Assembly (NCBI RefSeq): GCF_043555835.1
Contig: NZ_JBIGHV010000002.1
Coordinates: forward strand, 372,001-436,000
From: Pelomonas parva
Lineage (GTDB): Bacteria > Pseudomonadota > Gammaproteobacteria > Burkholderiales > Burkholderiaceae_C
Length of the DNA stretch: 64,000 bases
Reading direction: 5' to 3'
In this document: piece after piece, positions 42,508 to 50,595 of the stretch
How positions within the stretch are numbered: the stretch's first letter is position 1
Layout of the letters: every line of letters starts with the position of its first letter
The notes under the pieces: generated by a model
Databases searched by the model: none
What the model saw: the letters and a program-made list of their open reading frames with translations, nothing else
What the model was told of the DNA's origin: nothing
Translations under genes and position numbers: made by a program

Positions 42508-43347
42508 TCAGGTCGGCCGGTACGCCAGCCTGACGTAGATCGGCGCGAACGCCTCCGCCTGCGTGATCTCGAGCAGGCCTTCCTTGCCCAGCTCCAGCAT
42601 GGCGATGAAGGTGACGACCAGCACGGCCTGACCGCGCGTCACGTCGAACAGCTGCTCGAACTCCACGAAGCGCTGGCCCTGCAGCCGGCGCAGCACGATG
42701 CTCATGTGCTCGCGCACCGACAGCTGCTCGCGGCTGATCTTGTGGTGCTGGTTAAGCTTGGCGCGCTTGAGGATGTCCAGCCAGGCCTCGCGCAGGTCGG
42801 CGGTGTTTACGTCCGGAAAGTTGGGCGCCAGCGACTGCTCGATGTGCACCTGGGCACGCAGGAAGTCCCGGCCCAGCACCGGCAGGCGGTCCAGCCGCGC
42901 GGCGGCGAGCTTCATCTGCTCGTACTCCAGCAGGCGCCGCACGAGTTCGGCACGCGGGTCTTCCACTTCCTTGCCGTCCTCGCTCTTCTTGGGCGGCAGC
43001 AGCATGCGCGACTTGATCTCGATGAGCATCGCCGCCATCAACAGGTATTCGCTCGCCAGCTCCAGGTTGTGGCGGCGGATCTGCTCGACATAGCTCAGGT
43101 ACTGGCGCGTCACGTCGGCCAGCGGGATGTCGAGGATGTTGAAGTTCTGCTTGCGGATCAGGTAGAGCAGCAGGTCCAGCGGGCCCTGGAAGGCTTCCAG
43201 GAAGACCTCCAGCGCATCCGGCGGGATGTAGAGGTCCAGCGGCATCTGGAACAGCGGCTCGCCGTACAGGCGGGCCACTGCGACTGCGTCAACCACCTCC
43301 GGCAGCCCCGGCGCGGCTTGGCTGGGCTCGTCGGCCACCACCGTCAC
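42508..43347 (-). CDS. scpA: Segregation and condensation protein A
   Basis: 279 residues. MPLDLYIPPDALEVFLEAFQGPLDLLLYLIRKQNFNILDIPLADVTRQYLSYV is the ScpA kleisin N-terminus, and the C-terminal winged helix (VLVVTFIAMLELGKEGLLEITQAEAFAPIYVRL) is complete. It bridges SMC heads with ScpB in chromosome condensation. scpB is not in the window. It starts 3 bp after the DUF3460 stop. Confidence 0.95.
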   Translation of the reverse strand: MTVVADEPSQAAPGLPEVVDAVAVARLYGEPLFQMPLDLYIPPDALEVFLEAFQGPLDLLLYLIRKQNFNILDIPLADVTRQYLSYVEQIRRHNLELASEYLLMAAMLIEIKSRMLLPPKKSEDGKEVEDPRAELVRRLLEYEQMKLAAARLDRLPVLGRDFLRAQVHIEQSLAPNFPDVNTADLREAWLDILKRAKLNQHHKISREQLSVREHMSIVLRRLQGQRFVEFEQLFDVTRGQAVLVVTFIAMLELGKEGLLEITQAEAFAPIYVRLAYRPT

Positions 43348-43350
43348 GGC

Positions 43351-43554
43351 TTACTTGTCAGACGTTTGGTAGACGTAGGGCTGCTGAGGCACCTTGGCTT
43401 CGTTGAAGCCGGCTTGCGCGCTGCGGTCCTGCTCCTTGTCCCACAGCAGCGCGCGGCCGGCGCGCTGTTCGGCTTCCAGCGTCGGGCGCTGGGCCTTGAG
43501 CTGCTCGATGAAGGCGGTGACTTCGGACTTGTAGGGCTTCCAGAACAGCGGCAT
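43351..43554 (-). CDS. DUF3460 family small protein
   Basis: 67 residues (MPLFWKPYKSEVTAFIEQLKAQRPTLE...), a small betaproteobacterial family of unknown function that is usually encoded beside scpA or pantothenate genes. It is cytoplasmic and charged, with the family's RALLWDK motif. It lies between sulP (15 bp upstream) and scpA. Confidence 0.9.
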   Translation of the reverse strand: MPLFWKPYKSEVTAFIEQLKAQRPTLEAEQRAGRALLWDKEQDRSAQAGFNEAKVPQQPYVYQTSDK

Positions 43555-43569
43555 GGTGGGTCTCTCTGA

Positions 43570-45216
43570 CTAAGCGGGTGATTTTAGTTCGGCGAGCGAG
43601 GCCAGCATGCCCATGCCCAGTTCGTCGGCCAGGCCGGTGCTTTGCAGCAGCGCCAGCGGCTGGCCGCCCGCCTGCGCCAGCACCAGGCCCACGCCGCGCT
43701 TGCGCAGCGCACGGTGCAGGTCGCGCAGCGCCTCGACGCCGGAGCTGTCCAGCGTGACGAGGCGTTGCATGCCCAGCACCAGCAGGCGCGTGCCGGCGGG
43801 CAGTTGCTCGGGCAGCGGCTCCAGCTTGCCGACAGCGCCGAAGAAGAGGGCGCCGTCCAGCTCGTAGCCGACGACACCCGCCGGCAGCGCATGCTCCACC
43901 GGCCTGAGCGTGAACAACTGGCCCATGCGCCAGACGAAGAAGACGCAGGCCGCCACCAGGCCGACTTCCACCGCCACCGTCAGGTCGGTCACGACGGTCA
44001 GCACGAAGGTGCCCAGCAGCAGCAGCCGGTAGGTGATGTGAAAGCGCTGCAGCCGCGTGAACTCATGCCATTCGCCCATGTTCCAGGCGACGACCAGCAG
44101 GATGCCGGCCAGCGCCGCGAGCGGCACATGCGCGGCCAGCGGCGCGGCGGCGAGCAGGACGAGCAGCAGCGTCATTGCATGCACGACGCCGGCCACCGGG
44201 CTGGTGGCGCCGGCGCGGATATTGGTGACGGTGCGGGCGATGGTGCCCGTGGCCGGCAAGCCGGCGAACAGTGGCGCGGCGAGGTTGGCGATACCTTGCG
44301 CCATCAGCTCCTGGTTGGGGTCGTGGCGGGGCAGGTCGGGCGCCAGCTTGTCGGCCACGCGGGCGCACAGCAGCGACTCGATCGCGCCCAGCAGCGCCAG
44401 CGTGATCGTCGGTGTGACGAGCTGCTGCGCCGTGGCCCAGTCCAGCGTCGGCCAGCGCAGGGGCGGCAGGCTGCGCGGAATCTCGCCGAAGCGGCTGCCT
44501 ATCGTCTCGAGCGGCAGGCTGAAGAAGGCCATGGCCAGCGTGGCGCCGACCAGCGCGATGACGGTGCCGGGCAGCAAGGCCAGCCAGCGGCGCGCGCCGC
44601 TCAGCGGCCGGTCGGGGCTGATGTTCTTCGGCCAGAGCATGACGATGGCCATGCAGGCCAGGGCCAGTGCCGGCGCCCAGGGGTTCAGCGACGCGATGTT
44701 CGCGGACAGCGCGCCAAGCTGGCCGAAGAAGTCGGCCGGCATCTTCTCTATGCTGAGTCCCAGGAAGTCCTTCAGCTGCGCCAGCGCGATCAGCACCGCG
44801 ATGCCGTTGGTGAAGCCGGTGACGATGGCCACCGGGATGTAGCGCACCAGCACGCCCAGCTTGAGCGCGCCCATGGCCAGCAGCAGCAGGCCGGCGCCGA
44901 AGGTGGACAGCAGCAGGCCCTCCAGCCCGTGGCGCTGCACGATGCCGTAGACGACGACGATGAAGGCGCCGGCCGGGCCGCCGATCTGCACGCTGGAGCC
45001 GCCCAGCAGCGAGATCAGCAGCCCCGCGACGATGGCCGTGGCCAGGCCTTGCTCGGGCCGCAGGCCCGAGGCGATCGCAAAGGCCAGCGCCAGTGGCAGC
45101 GCGACGATGCCGACGGTCAGGCCGGCGCCGATGTCGGTGGCCAGCCGCGCACGGGAATAGCCCTCAAGCAGCGTCAGGCTACGCGGGCGAAAGGGATGCA
45201 GGCGGGGCAGGGACAT
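43570..45216 (-). CDS. SulP-family anion transporter with STAS domain
   Basis: 548 residues. Transmembrane SLC26/SulP core with the signature LTVGIVALPLALAFAIASGLRPEQGLATAIVAGLL, VQIGGPAGAFIVVV and NQELMAQGIANLAAPLFAGLPATGTIARTVTNIRAG, followed by a C-terminal STAS domain (~435-548: RLLVLGMQRLVTLDSSGVEALRDL). It could move sulphate, bicarbonate or dicarboxylates; the substrate is not deducible. The ribosome binding site CGGAG, 5 nt before the ATG, lies within the 3' arm of a leader hairpin (see 45222-45265), suggesting translational control. Confidence 0.93.
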   Translation of the reverse strand: MSLPRLHPFRPRSLTLLEGYSRARLATDIGAGLTVGIVALPLALAFAIASGLRPEQGLATAIVAGLLISLLGGSSVQIGGPAGAFIVVVYGIVQRHGLEGLLLSTFGAGLLLLAMGALKLGVLVRYIPVAIVTGFTNGIAVLIALAQLKDFLGLSIEKMPADFFGQLGALSANIASLNPWAPALALACMAIVMLWPKNISPDRPLSGARRWLALLPGTVIALVGATLAMAFFSLPLETIGSRFGEIPRSLPPLRWPTLDWATAQQLVTPTITLALLGAIESLLCARVADKLAPDLPRHDPNQELMAQGIANLAAPLFAGLPATGTIARTVTNIRAGATSPVAGVVHAMTLLLVLLAAAPLAAHVPLAALAGILLVVAWNMGEWHEFTRLQRFHITYRLLLLGTFVLTVVTDLTVAVEVGLVAACVFFVWRMGQLFTLRPVEHALPAGVVGYELDGALFFGAVGKLEPLPEQLPAGTRLLVLGMQRLVTLDSSGVEALRDLHRALRKRGVGLVLAQAGGQPLALLQSTGLADELGMGMLASLAELKSPA

Positions 45217-45221
45217 TGGCT

Positions 45222-45265
45222 CTCCGAAGTAGGGCAGGCGACGCGGGTGGGCGTCGACTTCGGAG
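45222..45265 (-). promoter_or_regulatory. Leader hairpin burying the sulP ribosome binding site
   Basis: In the sulP mRNA, CTCCGAAGT (45265-45257) pairs perfectly with ACTTCGGAG (45230-45222). An inner stem CGACGC/GCGTCG (45256-45251 with 45244-45239) has a 6-nt loop, leaving an 8-nt bulge on one side. The Shine-Dalgarno GGAG is in the 3' arm, 5 nt from the ATG at 45216. Fifteen pairs would mask it, as in RNA thermometers or ligand-switched leaders. Confidence 0.6.
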
Positions 45266-45299
45266 GGCCGCAGTGATGGCGCAGGGCGATGAAACGCCG

Positions 45300-45332
45300 G
45301 CGCCGCGACAAGCCCAGCGGCAGTCGCGGCGC
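45300..45332 (-). terminator. Hairpin just after metG
   Basis: GCGCCGCGAC and GTCGCGGCGC form a 10-bp stem with a 13-nt loop, starting 11 bp after the metG stop. There is only a short T-run (CGTTTC) beyond, so it is a possible weak terminator or mRNA 3'-end stabiliser in front of the sulP leader. Confidence 0.45.
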
Positions 45333-45342
45333 GTGCATGGGT

Positions 45343-47388
45343 TCAGCGCACCCGCATGCCGGGCTGGGCACCGGCGTGGGGCTCAAGGACGAAGATGCCG
45401 GGTGTGGATTTCTCATCGGCATGGCTGGCAGCAAGGACCATGCCCTCGCTGATGCCGAACTTCATCTTGCGCGGCGCGAGGTTGGCGACCAGCACGGTCA
45501 GCTTGCCTTCCAGGTCTTCGGGTTTGTAGGCGGCCTTGATGCCGCTGAACACATTGCGCAGGCGGCCTTCGCCGGCATCCAGCGTAAGGCGCAGGAGCTT
45601 GTCACTGCCTTCGACATGCTCGGCCTTGACGATGAGCGCGATGCGCAGGTCGACCTTTGCGAAGTCGTCGATCTTGATCTCGGGGGCGATGTCCTCACCG
45701 CCGGGCACGACCTTGGGCGCGGGCGGGGCTTCAAAGAGCTGGTCCACCTTGGCCACGTCGACGCGCTGCATCAGGTGCTGGTAGGCGCCGATCTGGTGGG
45801 CACCGAGCGCGCGGGCGCTGTCCTTCCACTGCAGCGGCTCGACCTTCAGGAAGGCTTCCACCTGCGCGGCCAATGCCGGCAGCACCGGCTTGAGGTAGAT
45901 GGTCAGCAGCCGGAAGGCCTCGATGCAGACGCTGCAGACATCGTGCAGCGCCGCGTCCATGCCCTCCTGCTTGGCCAGCTCCCAGGGCTTGTGCTGGTCG
46001 ACGAACTCGTTGACCTTGTCGGCCAGCGCCATGATCTCGCGCAGCGCCTTGCCGAACTCGCGGGCCTCGTACAGCTCGGCGATGGCGCTGCTATGGCCGC
46101 GCAGTGCGTCCAGCAGCATGCGGCCTTCCACGCCCAGGTCGCCGCTCAGGTGGCCGCCGAAGCGCTTGCTCAGGAAGCCCGCCGCGCGCGACGCGATGTT
46201 GATGTACTTGCCGACCAGATCGCTGTTGACGCGGGCGGCGAAGTCCTCGGGGTTGAAGTCGATGTCTTCGACCTTGGCGTTCAGCTTGGCCGCGATGTAG
46301 TAGCGCAGCCATTCGGCGTTCAGGCCCAGGCTCAGGTACTTCAGCGGGTCCAGGCCGGTGCCGCGGCTCTTGCTCATCTTCTCGCCGCCGTTGACGGTCA
46401 TGAAGCCGTGCACGAAGACGTGGTTGGGCGTCTTGCGGCCGCTGAAGTGCAGCATCGCCGGCCAGAACAGCGTGTGGAAATAGGTGATGTCCTTGCCGAT
46501 GAAGTGGATCTGCTCCACCTGGTCTTCGGCCATGAAGGCATCGAAGTCCTTGGCCGTTTTGCCGAAGTAGTTCTTCAGCGACGCCAGGTAGCCGACCGGC
46601 GCGTCTAGCCAGACGTAGAAATACTTGCCCGGCGCGTCCGGGATCTCGATGCCGAAATAAGGCGCGTCGCGGCTGATGTCCCAGTCGCTGAGGCGGTTGT
46701 TGCCGTCCTCGTCCGGCTCGAACCACTCGCGGATCTTGTTCAGCACCTCGGGCTGCAGACGGCCGGGCTCCTGCGTCCACTTCGTCAGGAAGTCGACGCA
46801 GCGCGGGTCGCTCAACTTGAAGAAATAGTGCTCGCTGGTCTTCAGCACCGGCGTGGCGCCGGACAGCGTGGAGTAGGGGTTCTTCAGCTCGGTCGGCGCG
46901 TAGACGGCGCCGCAGCTCTCGCAGGAGTCGCCGTACTGGTCCTTCGCGCCGCACTTGGGGCATTCGCCCTTGATGAAGCGGTCCGGCAGGAACATGGACT
47001 TGGCCGGGTCGAAAAACTGCTCGATGGTCTTGGTCGTGATCAGCTCGTTGTGCCGCAGCGCCAGGTAGACCGACTTGGACAGCTCGTGGTTCTCCGGCCC
47101 GTCCGTGGAGTGCCAGTTGTCGAAACTGATGTGGAAGCCGTCCAGGTATTGCTGCCGGCCGGCAGCTATTGCCGCGACGAACTCTTGCGGTGTCTTCCCG
47201 GCCTTCTCGGCCGCGATCATGATCGGCGCGCCGTGGGCGTCGTCCGCGCAGACGAAGTGCACCTGCGAGCCCGCCATGCGCTGGTACCTCACCCAGATGT
47301 CGGCCTGCGTGTACTCCATGATGTGGCCGATGTGGAAACCGGCGTTCGCATAGGGCAGGGCGGTGGTGACGAAGAGCTGGCGGGACAT
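45343..47388 (-). CDS. metG: Methionyl-tRNA synthetase
   Basis: 681 residues. Class I signature PYANAGFHIGHIME (HIGH) near the N-terminus, zinc-binding CPKCG...CESCG (~140-160), KMSKS in GGEKMSKSRGTG (~340), anticodon-binding helices, and a C-terminal tRNA-binding EMAP-like domain (~575-681: IDDFAKVDLRIALIVKAEHVEGSDKLLRLTLDAGEG) that mediates dimerisation. It charges tRNA-Met for initiation and elongation. Full length. Confidence 0.98.
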   Translation of the reverse strand: MSRQLFVTTALPYANAGFHIGHIMEYTQADIWVRYQRMAGSQVHFVCADDAHGAPIMIAAEKAGKTPQEFVAAIAAGRQQYLDGFHISFDNWHSTDGPENHELSKSVYLALRHNELITTKTIEQFFDPAKSMFLPDRFIKGECPKCGAKDQYGDSCESCGAVYAPTELKNPYSTLSGATPVLKTSEHYFFKLSDPRCVDFLTKWTQEPGRLQPEVLNKIREWFEPDEDGNNRLSDWDISRDAPYFGIEIPDAPGKYFYVWLDAPVGYLASLKNYFGKTAKDFDAFMAEDQVEQIHFIGKDITYFHTLFWPAMLHFSGRKTPNHVFVHGFMTVNGGEKMSKSRGTGLDPLKYLSLGLNAEWLRYYIAAKLNAKVEDIDFNPEDFAARVNSDLVGKYINIASRAAGFLSKRFGGHLSGDLGVEGRMLLDALRGHSSAIAELYEAREFGKALREIMALADKVNEFVDQHKPWELAKQEGMDAALHDVCSVCIEAFRLLTIYLKPVLPALAAQVEAFLKVEPLQWKDSARALGAHQIGAYQHLMQRVDVAKVDQLFEAPPAPKVVPGGEDIAPEIKIDDFAKVDLRIALIVKAEHVEGSDKLLRLTLDAGEGRLRNVFSGIKAAYKPEDLEGKLTVLVANLAPRKMKFGISEGMVLAASHADEKSTPGIFVLEPHAGAQPGMRVR

Positions 47389-47447
47389 GGGAGCGGGGTC
47401 GGGGAGGCGGACGGAACTGCGGATTTTAGGAGGCCGGGGCCAGGGCC

Positions 47448-47630
47448 TCAGGCTTGCGGCTCGGTCGGGCTGGCCGGGTCGGCTGCCACGTCGCCATCGG
47501 CCTGGGCCTCGTCGGGCGCGCTGCCGTCATCGGGCTTGCCGCTGGCCTTGCGCTGGCGCTTTTCTTCGGCCTTGCGTTTCTTGGCCAGCTCGCGCTGGCG
47601 TTTTTCATAGCTGTAGTTGGGGGTGGCCAA
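47448..47630 (-). CDS. Small charged conserved protein, TTG start
   Basis: 60 residues (MATPNYSYEKRQRELAKKRKAEEKRQRK...) from a TTG at 47630, chosen because AAGGAG lies 10 nt upstream and no ATG is in a sensible place; the frame opens further to 47723 without signals. The Tyr-rich then Lys/Arg/Glu-rich helix and acidic tail (DEAQADGDVAADPAS) resemble a small protein widespread in betaproteobacteria with no known function. It is on the metG strand, 59 bp upstream of metG. Confidence 0.65.
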   Translation of the reverse strand: MATPNYSYEKRQRELAKKRKAEEKRQRKASGKPDDGSAPDEAQADGDVAADPASPTEPQA

Positions 47631-48220
47631 AATGGACTCTCCTTGAGGTGGCCGGCCCAATGTAGCTTGCGCCGAGGGGTGCAGCGCCCCCAAGTTGGCG
47701 CCGAAAGCTCCGCAGCGCCTCAAGGATCGCGGTTAAGTCACTGATTTGTAATACTTCTTTGAGCTATCCACCGAGTCTGTGGAAAACTTTGTGGAGAACT
47801 CCCCCTGAGCGCCGCCAAGCCCTTGTGTGATGCGGCTCCGCTTAGGTTGCTGCATTTTTAGGCAGGCCAGCGCGCCCTATATGAATCAACAACTTAGCGT
47901 CAGGCGCTGGGGTGCCGCTGGAATCCGTGCCGCCAGGGTCTGCGGTGCTTGACGGGTGCCAGATTTGGGGATAAGTCAAGCTGCGGCGGGCCGATGTCAC
48001 GAATCCGTATGACAGAACGATGAGCTTGTCCCCGGCAACTGTGGACAAGTCTGTGGGCCGGCTGACGACAGCGACGCTAAGTGCTTGATCGGCAACCGCA
48101 GCGGCTGCATTGCCCGTTTTTGAGGCGCGGCCGGCCGGGCTTTTGGGGGCTGGCCCCAAGGGCCTGATGCCGGGCGGCGGCTAAACTCGCGCCCTTTTGA
48201 GCGGGGCGGCAGCGGCGCAG
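47631..48220. other. 590-bp non-coding region with DnaA-box-like cluster
   Basis: There is no convincing gene; a 105-codon minus-strand frame at 47842-48159 has no start signal or motif. AT-richer patches (47730-47770) stand out from the GC-rich surroundings. Four 9-mers differ by one base from the DnaA box TTATCCACA, read on the minus strand: TTTTCCACA (47786-47778), TTCTCCACA (47798-47790), TTATCCCCA (47974-47966) and TTGTCCACA (48048-48040). CTATCCACC (47764-47772) is a two-mismatch site on the plus strand. A TAAACT -10-like hexamer (48182-48187) may serve minC. Confidence 0.5.
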
Positions 48221-49042
48221 ATGGTGGACACGACGAGGGACAGCAGCGGGCGCAGGAGCGCTGCGCGTGCCGGCACTTTCGAGATGAAATCGCGCCGCCT
48301 CAGCTTGCTGGGCCTGGTGCTGCACAGCGCCGACATGGCCGAGATCGCGGCGGATTGGGCAGCGCGTGCCGGCCAGGGCGGCTTCGAGCATGAGCCGGTC
48401 GTCATCGACCTGTCCCAGCTGCCGCGCGCGCCCGTCCCAGCGACGGCGCCGGTCGAAGGCCAGGCGCCACTGGCGCTGGACGGCCCGGCGCCGGTCGACC
48501 TGCGCGCCATCGTCGAGCTGCTGCGCGCCAGCCAGCTGCAGCCGGTGGCGGTGGCCGGCGCGACGGCCGAGGAGCTGTCCGTGGCCCATGCGCTGGGGCT
48601 GGCCGACGCCGCCGACGAGCCGGTCTCGGCAGCGCCGGCAGAGACCGTGCGCGAAGTCGTGCGCGAGATCACCGTCGAGAAGATCGTCGAGAAACCCGCC
48701 GCGCCCGTGCCGACGATGATCGTCGACAAGCCGCTGCGCTCCGGCCAGCGCATCTACGCCAAGGGCGGCGATCTGGTCGTGCTAGCGCTCGTCAACCACG
48801 GCGCCGAGGTGATTGCCGACGGCAGCGTGCATGTCTACGCGCCGCTGCGCGGCAAGGCGATTGCCGGTGCGCGTGGCGACACGGCGGCGCGCATCTACGC
48901 CCACAGCCTGGAGGCGGAGCTGCTGTCGATTGCCGGCATCTACCGCACGGCCGAGAACCCGCTGCCGGCCGAGGTGGCGGGCAAGCCGGCCCAGGTCTTG
49001 CTGGATGGCGAGAAGCTGCTGATGCTGCCGCTGTCCTTCTGA
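48221..49042 (+). CDS. minC: Septum site-determining protein MinC
   Basis: 273 residues from the ATG at 48221; the open frame to 48197 starts with TTG. The N-terminal FtsZ-inhibiting domain (FEMKSRRLSLLGLVLHSADMAEIAADW) is joined by a Pro/Ala-rich linker to the C-terminal beta-helix (PLRSGQRIYAKGGDLVVLALVNHGAEVIADGSVHVYAPLRGKAIAGARGD). Co-operates with MinD to block polar Z-rings. minD follows after 36 bp. Confidence 0.96.
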   Translation: MVDTTRDSSGRRSAARAGTFEMKSRRLSLLGLVLHSADMAEIAADWAARAGQGGFEHEPVVIDLSQLPRAPVPATAPVEGQAPLALDGPAPVDLRAIVELLRASQLQPVAVAGATAEELSVAHALGLADAADEPVSAAPAETVREVVREITVEKIVEKPAAPVPTMIVDKPLRSGQRIYAKGGDLVVLALVNHGAEVIADGSVHVYAPLRGKAIAGARGDTAARIYAHSLEAELLSIAGIYRTAENPLPAEVAGKPAQVLLDGEKLLMLPLSF

Positions 49043-49078
49043 ACACCCGATTGAACTGAACACAACAGGAAAGCTCAG

Positions 49079-49894
49079 ATGACCAAGATCGTCGTCGTCA
49101 CCTCCGGCAAGGGCGGGGTCGGCAAGACCACCACCAGCGCGAGCTTCGCCACAGGGCTCGCGATGCGCGGCCTCAAGACCTGCGTCATCGACTTCGACGT
49201 CGGCCTGCGCAACCTCGACCTGATCATGGGTGTCGAGCGCCGCGTGGTGTACGACCTGATCAACGTCGTCAACGACGAGATCAAGCTGACCCAGGCGCTG
49301 ATCAAGGACAAGCAGCTGGACAAGCTCTACATCCTGGCCGCGTCCCAGACGCGCGACAAGGACGCGCTGAAGCAGGAAGGCGTGGAGCGCGTGCTGAACG
49401 AGCTGAAGGCGATGGAGTTCGACTACATCGTCTGCGACTCGCCGGCCGGCATCGAGACCGGCGCGCTGATGGCCATGCACTACGCCGACGAGGCGCTGGT
49501 GGTGACCAACCCCGAGGTCTCCTCGGTGCGCGACAGCGACCGCATCCTCGGCATGCTGAGCAGCAAGACCAAGCGTGCCATCGAAGGCGGCGACCCGGTC
49601 AAGGAGCACCTGCTCATCACGCGCTACAACCCGAACCGGGTCGAGGGCGGGCAGATGCTGAGCCTGGACGACATCCACGAGATCCTGCGCACGCCGCTGA
49701 TCGGCGTCATCCCCGAGAGCGAGAGCGTGCTGCAGGCGTCCAACCAGGGCACGCCGGCCATCCACCTGGCCGACACCGACGTGGCCGAGGCCTACAAGGA
49801 CGTCGTCGCGCGTTTTCTGGGCGAAGACAAGCCGATGCGCTTCACCGAGGCTGTGAAGCCGAGCTGGTTCAAGCGCGTCTTCGGCGGCAAGTGA
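49079..49894 (+). CDS. minD: Septum site-determining ATPase MinD
   Basis: 271 residues. Deviant Walker A SGKGGVGKTTTSASFA at the N-terminus, FDVGLRNLDLIMGVERRVVYDLI, and the C-terminal amphipathic membrane-targeting helix (VKPSWFKRVFGGK). It binds the membrane as an ATP dimer and recruits MinC or MinE. AGGAAAG ribosome binding site upstream; minE follows 13 bp later. Confidence 0.98.
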   Translation: MTKIVVVTSGKGGVGKTTTSASFATGLAMRGLKTCVIDFDVGLRNLDLIMGVERRVVYDLINVVNDEIKLTQALIKDKQLDKLYILAASQTRDKDALKQEGVERVLNELKAMEFDYIVCDSPAGIETGALMAMHYADEALVVTNPEVSSVRDSDRILGMLSSKTKRAIEGGDPVKEHLLITRYNPNRVEGGQMLSLDDIHEILRTPLIGVIPESESVLQASNQGTPAIHLADTDVAEAYKDVVARFLGEDKPMRFTEAVKPSWFKRVFGGK

Positions 49895-49907
49895 GGGAGG
49901 CCGCACC

Positions 49908-50171
49908 ATGGGATTCCTGAACTTTTTCCTCGGCGAGAAGAAGAGCTCGGCCAGCGTCGCCAAGGAGCGGCTGCAGCTCATCCTGGCGCACGAGCGCAAC
50001 GGCCGCAGCAGCAGCCCCGACTACCTGCCGCAGCTGCAGCGCGAGCTGGTGGCCGTCATCAGCAAGTACGTGGCCATCAACCCCGACGACATCAAGGTGC
50101 ACATGGAGCGCCAGGGTGATCTGGAGGTGCTGGAAGTGAAGATTGAATTGCCGGAGCCCGGCGGCCGCTAA
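49908..50171 (+). CDS. minE: Cell division topological specificity factor MinE
   Basis: 87 residues. MGFLNFFLGEKKSSASVAKERLQLILAHERNG contains the membrane-contact helix and MinD-binding helix; the beta-rich C-terminus (SKYVAINPDDIKVHMERQGDLEVLEVKIELP) is the topological specificity domain. It drives MinD release and pole-to-pole oscillation. Last gene of minCDE; it ends 5 bp before the convergent DUF2132 stop. Confidence 0.97.
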   Translation: MGFLNFFLGEKKSSASVAKERLQLILAHERNGRSSSPDYLPQLQRELVAVISKYVAINPDDIKVHMERQGDLEVLEVKIELPEPGGR

Positions 50172-50176
50172 CGCCT

Positions 50177-50416
50177 CTAGCGTACTGCGCGGGCCTGCTC
50201 GCGCCGCATGAACAGGTAGAGGCTCTCCACCTTGGCGCGTGCCCACGGCGTCTTGCGCAGGAACTTCAGGCTGGACGCCACGCTGGGGTCGACCTGGAAG
50301 CACTTGATCGCGATGCGCTCACCCAGTTCGCGCCAACCGAAGTGCTCGACCAGGGCCGTGACAATGGCCTCCAGCGTCATGCCATGCAGCGGGTCTTTGG
50401 ACAGGTTGGTGGGCAT
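50177..50416 (-). CDS. VF530-family (DUF2132) small DNA-binding-like protein
   Basis: 79 residues. NLSKDPLHGMTLEAIVTALVEHFGWRELGERIAIKCFQVDPSVASSLKFLRKTPWARAKVESLYL is the nearly invariant VF530 core. The structure of a relative suggests a helical nucleic-acid-binding fold, but its role is unknown. Downstream of the acyltransferase gene on the same strand, with structured repeat copy D between. Confidence 0.92.
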   Translation of the reverse strand: MPTNLSKDPLHGMTLEAIVTALVEHFGWRELGERIAIKCFQVDPSVASSLKFLRKTPWARAKVESLYLFMRREQARAVR

Positions 50417-50452
50417 GGGCTGCAGTGTGTGTAGTAGGTGTTTTCAGTATTC

Positions 50453-50589
50453 GGGCCGAGCGCCGGGCCGCTCCCAAGCCGGCCCGTTATGGCGATGTGT
50501 TCGCGGCTCTATGCCGTGAACATCGCCGTCCCCTCGGGGGACCGACCGGACTCGCACGCGTTCAGCGGCGCGAGACTGGGCGAGGGGCT
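50453..50589 (-). repeat. Structured 3'-UTR repeat, copy D
   Basis: It starts 6 nt after the acyltransferase TAG (50596-50598), in its sense direction. Scaffold blocks match the other copies (AGCCCCTCGCCCAGTCTCG, CCGCTGAACGCG, GGTCGGTCCCC-CGA-GGGGAC, CGGGCCGGCTTGGGAGCGG, CGGCGCTCGGCCCGAA). The central stem is again different: GTTCACGGC opposite GCCGCGAAC (one mismatch) with loop ATAGA and outer GGCGAT/ATCGCC. Confidence 0.85.
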
Positions 50590-50595
50590 GCATTT

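Noticed and set aside
47842..48159. 105-codon minus-strand frame in the gap before minC
   Set aside because: No ribosome binding site, motif or codon pattern; it overlaps the DnaA-box-like cluster.
47631..48220. Chromosomal replication origin
   Set aside because: dnaA, dnaN and gyrB are not nearby, as is usual in Burkholderiales, and skew was not computed. It is kept only as a DnaA-box-like cluster.
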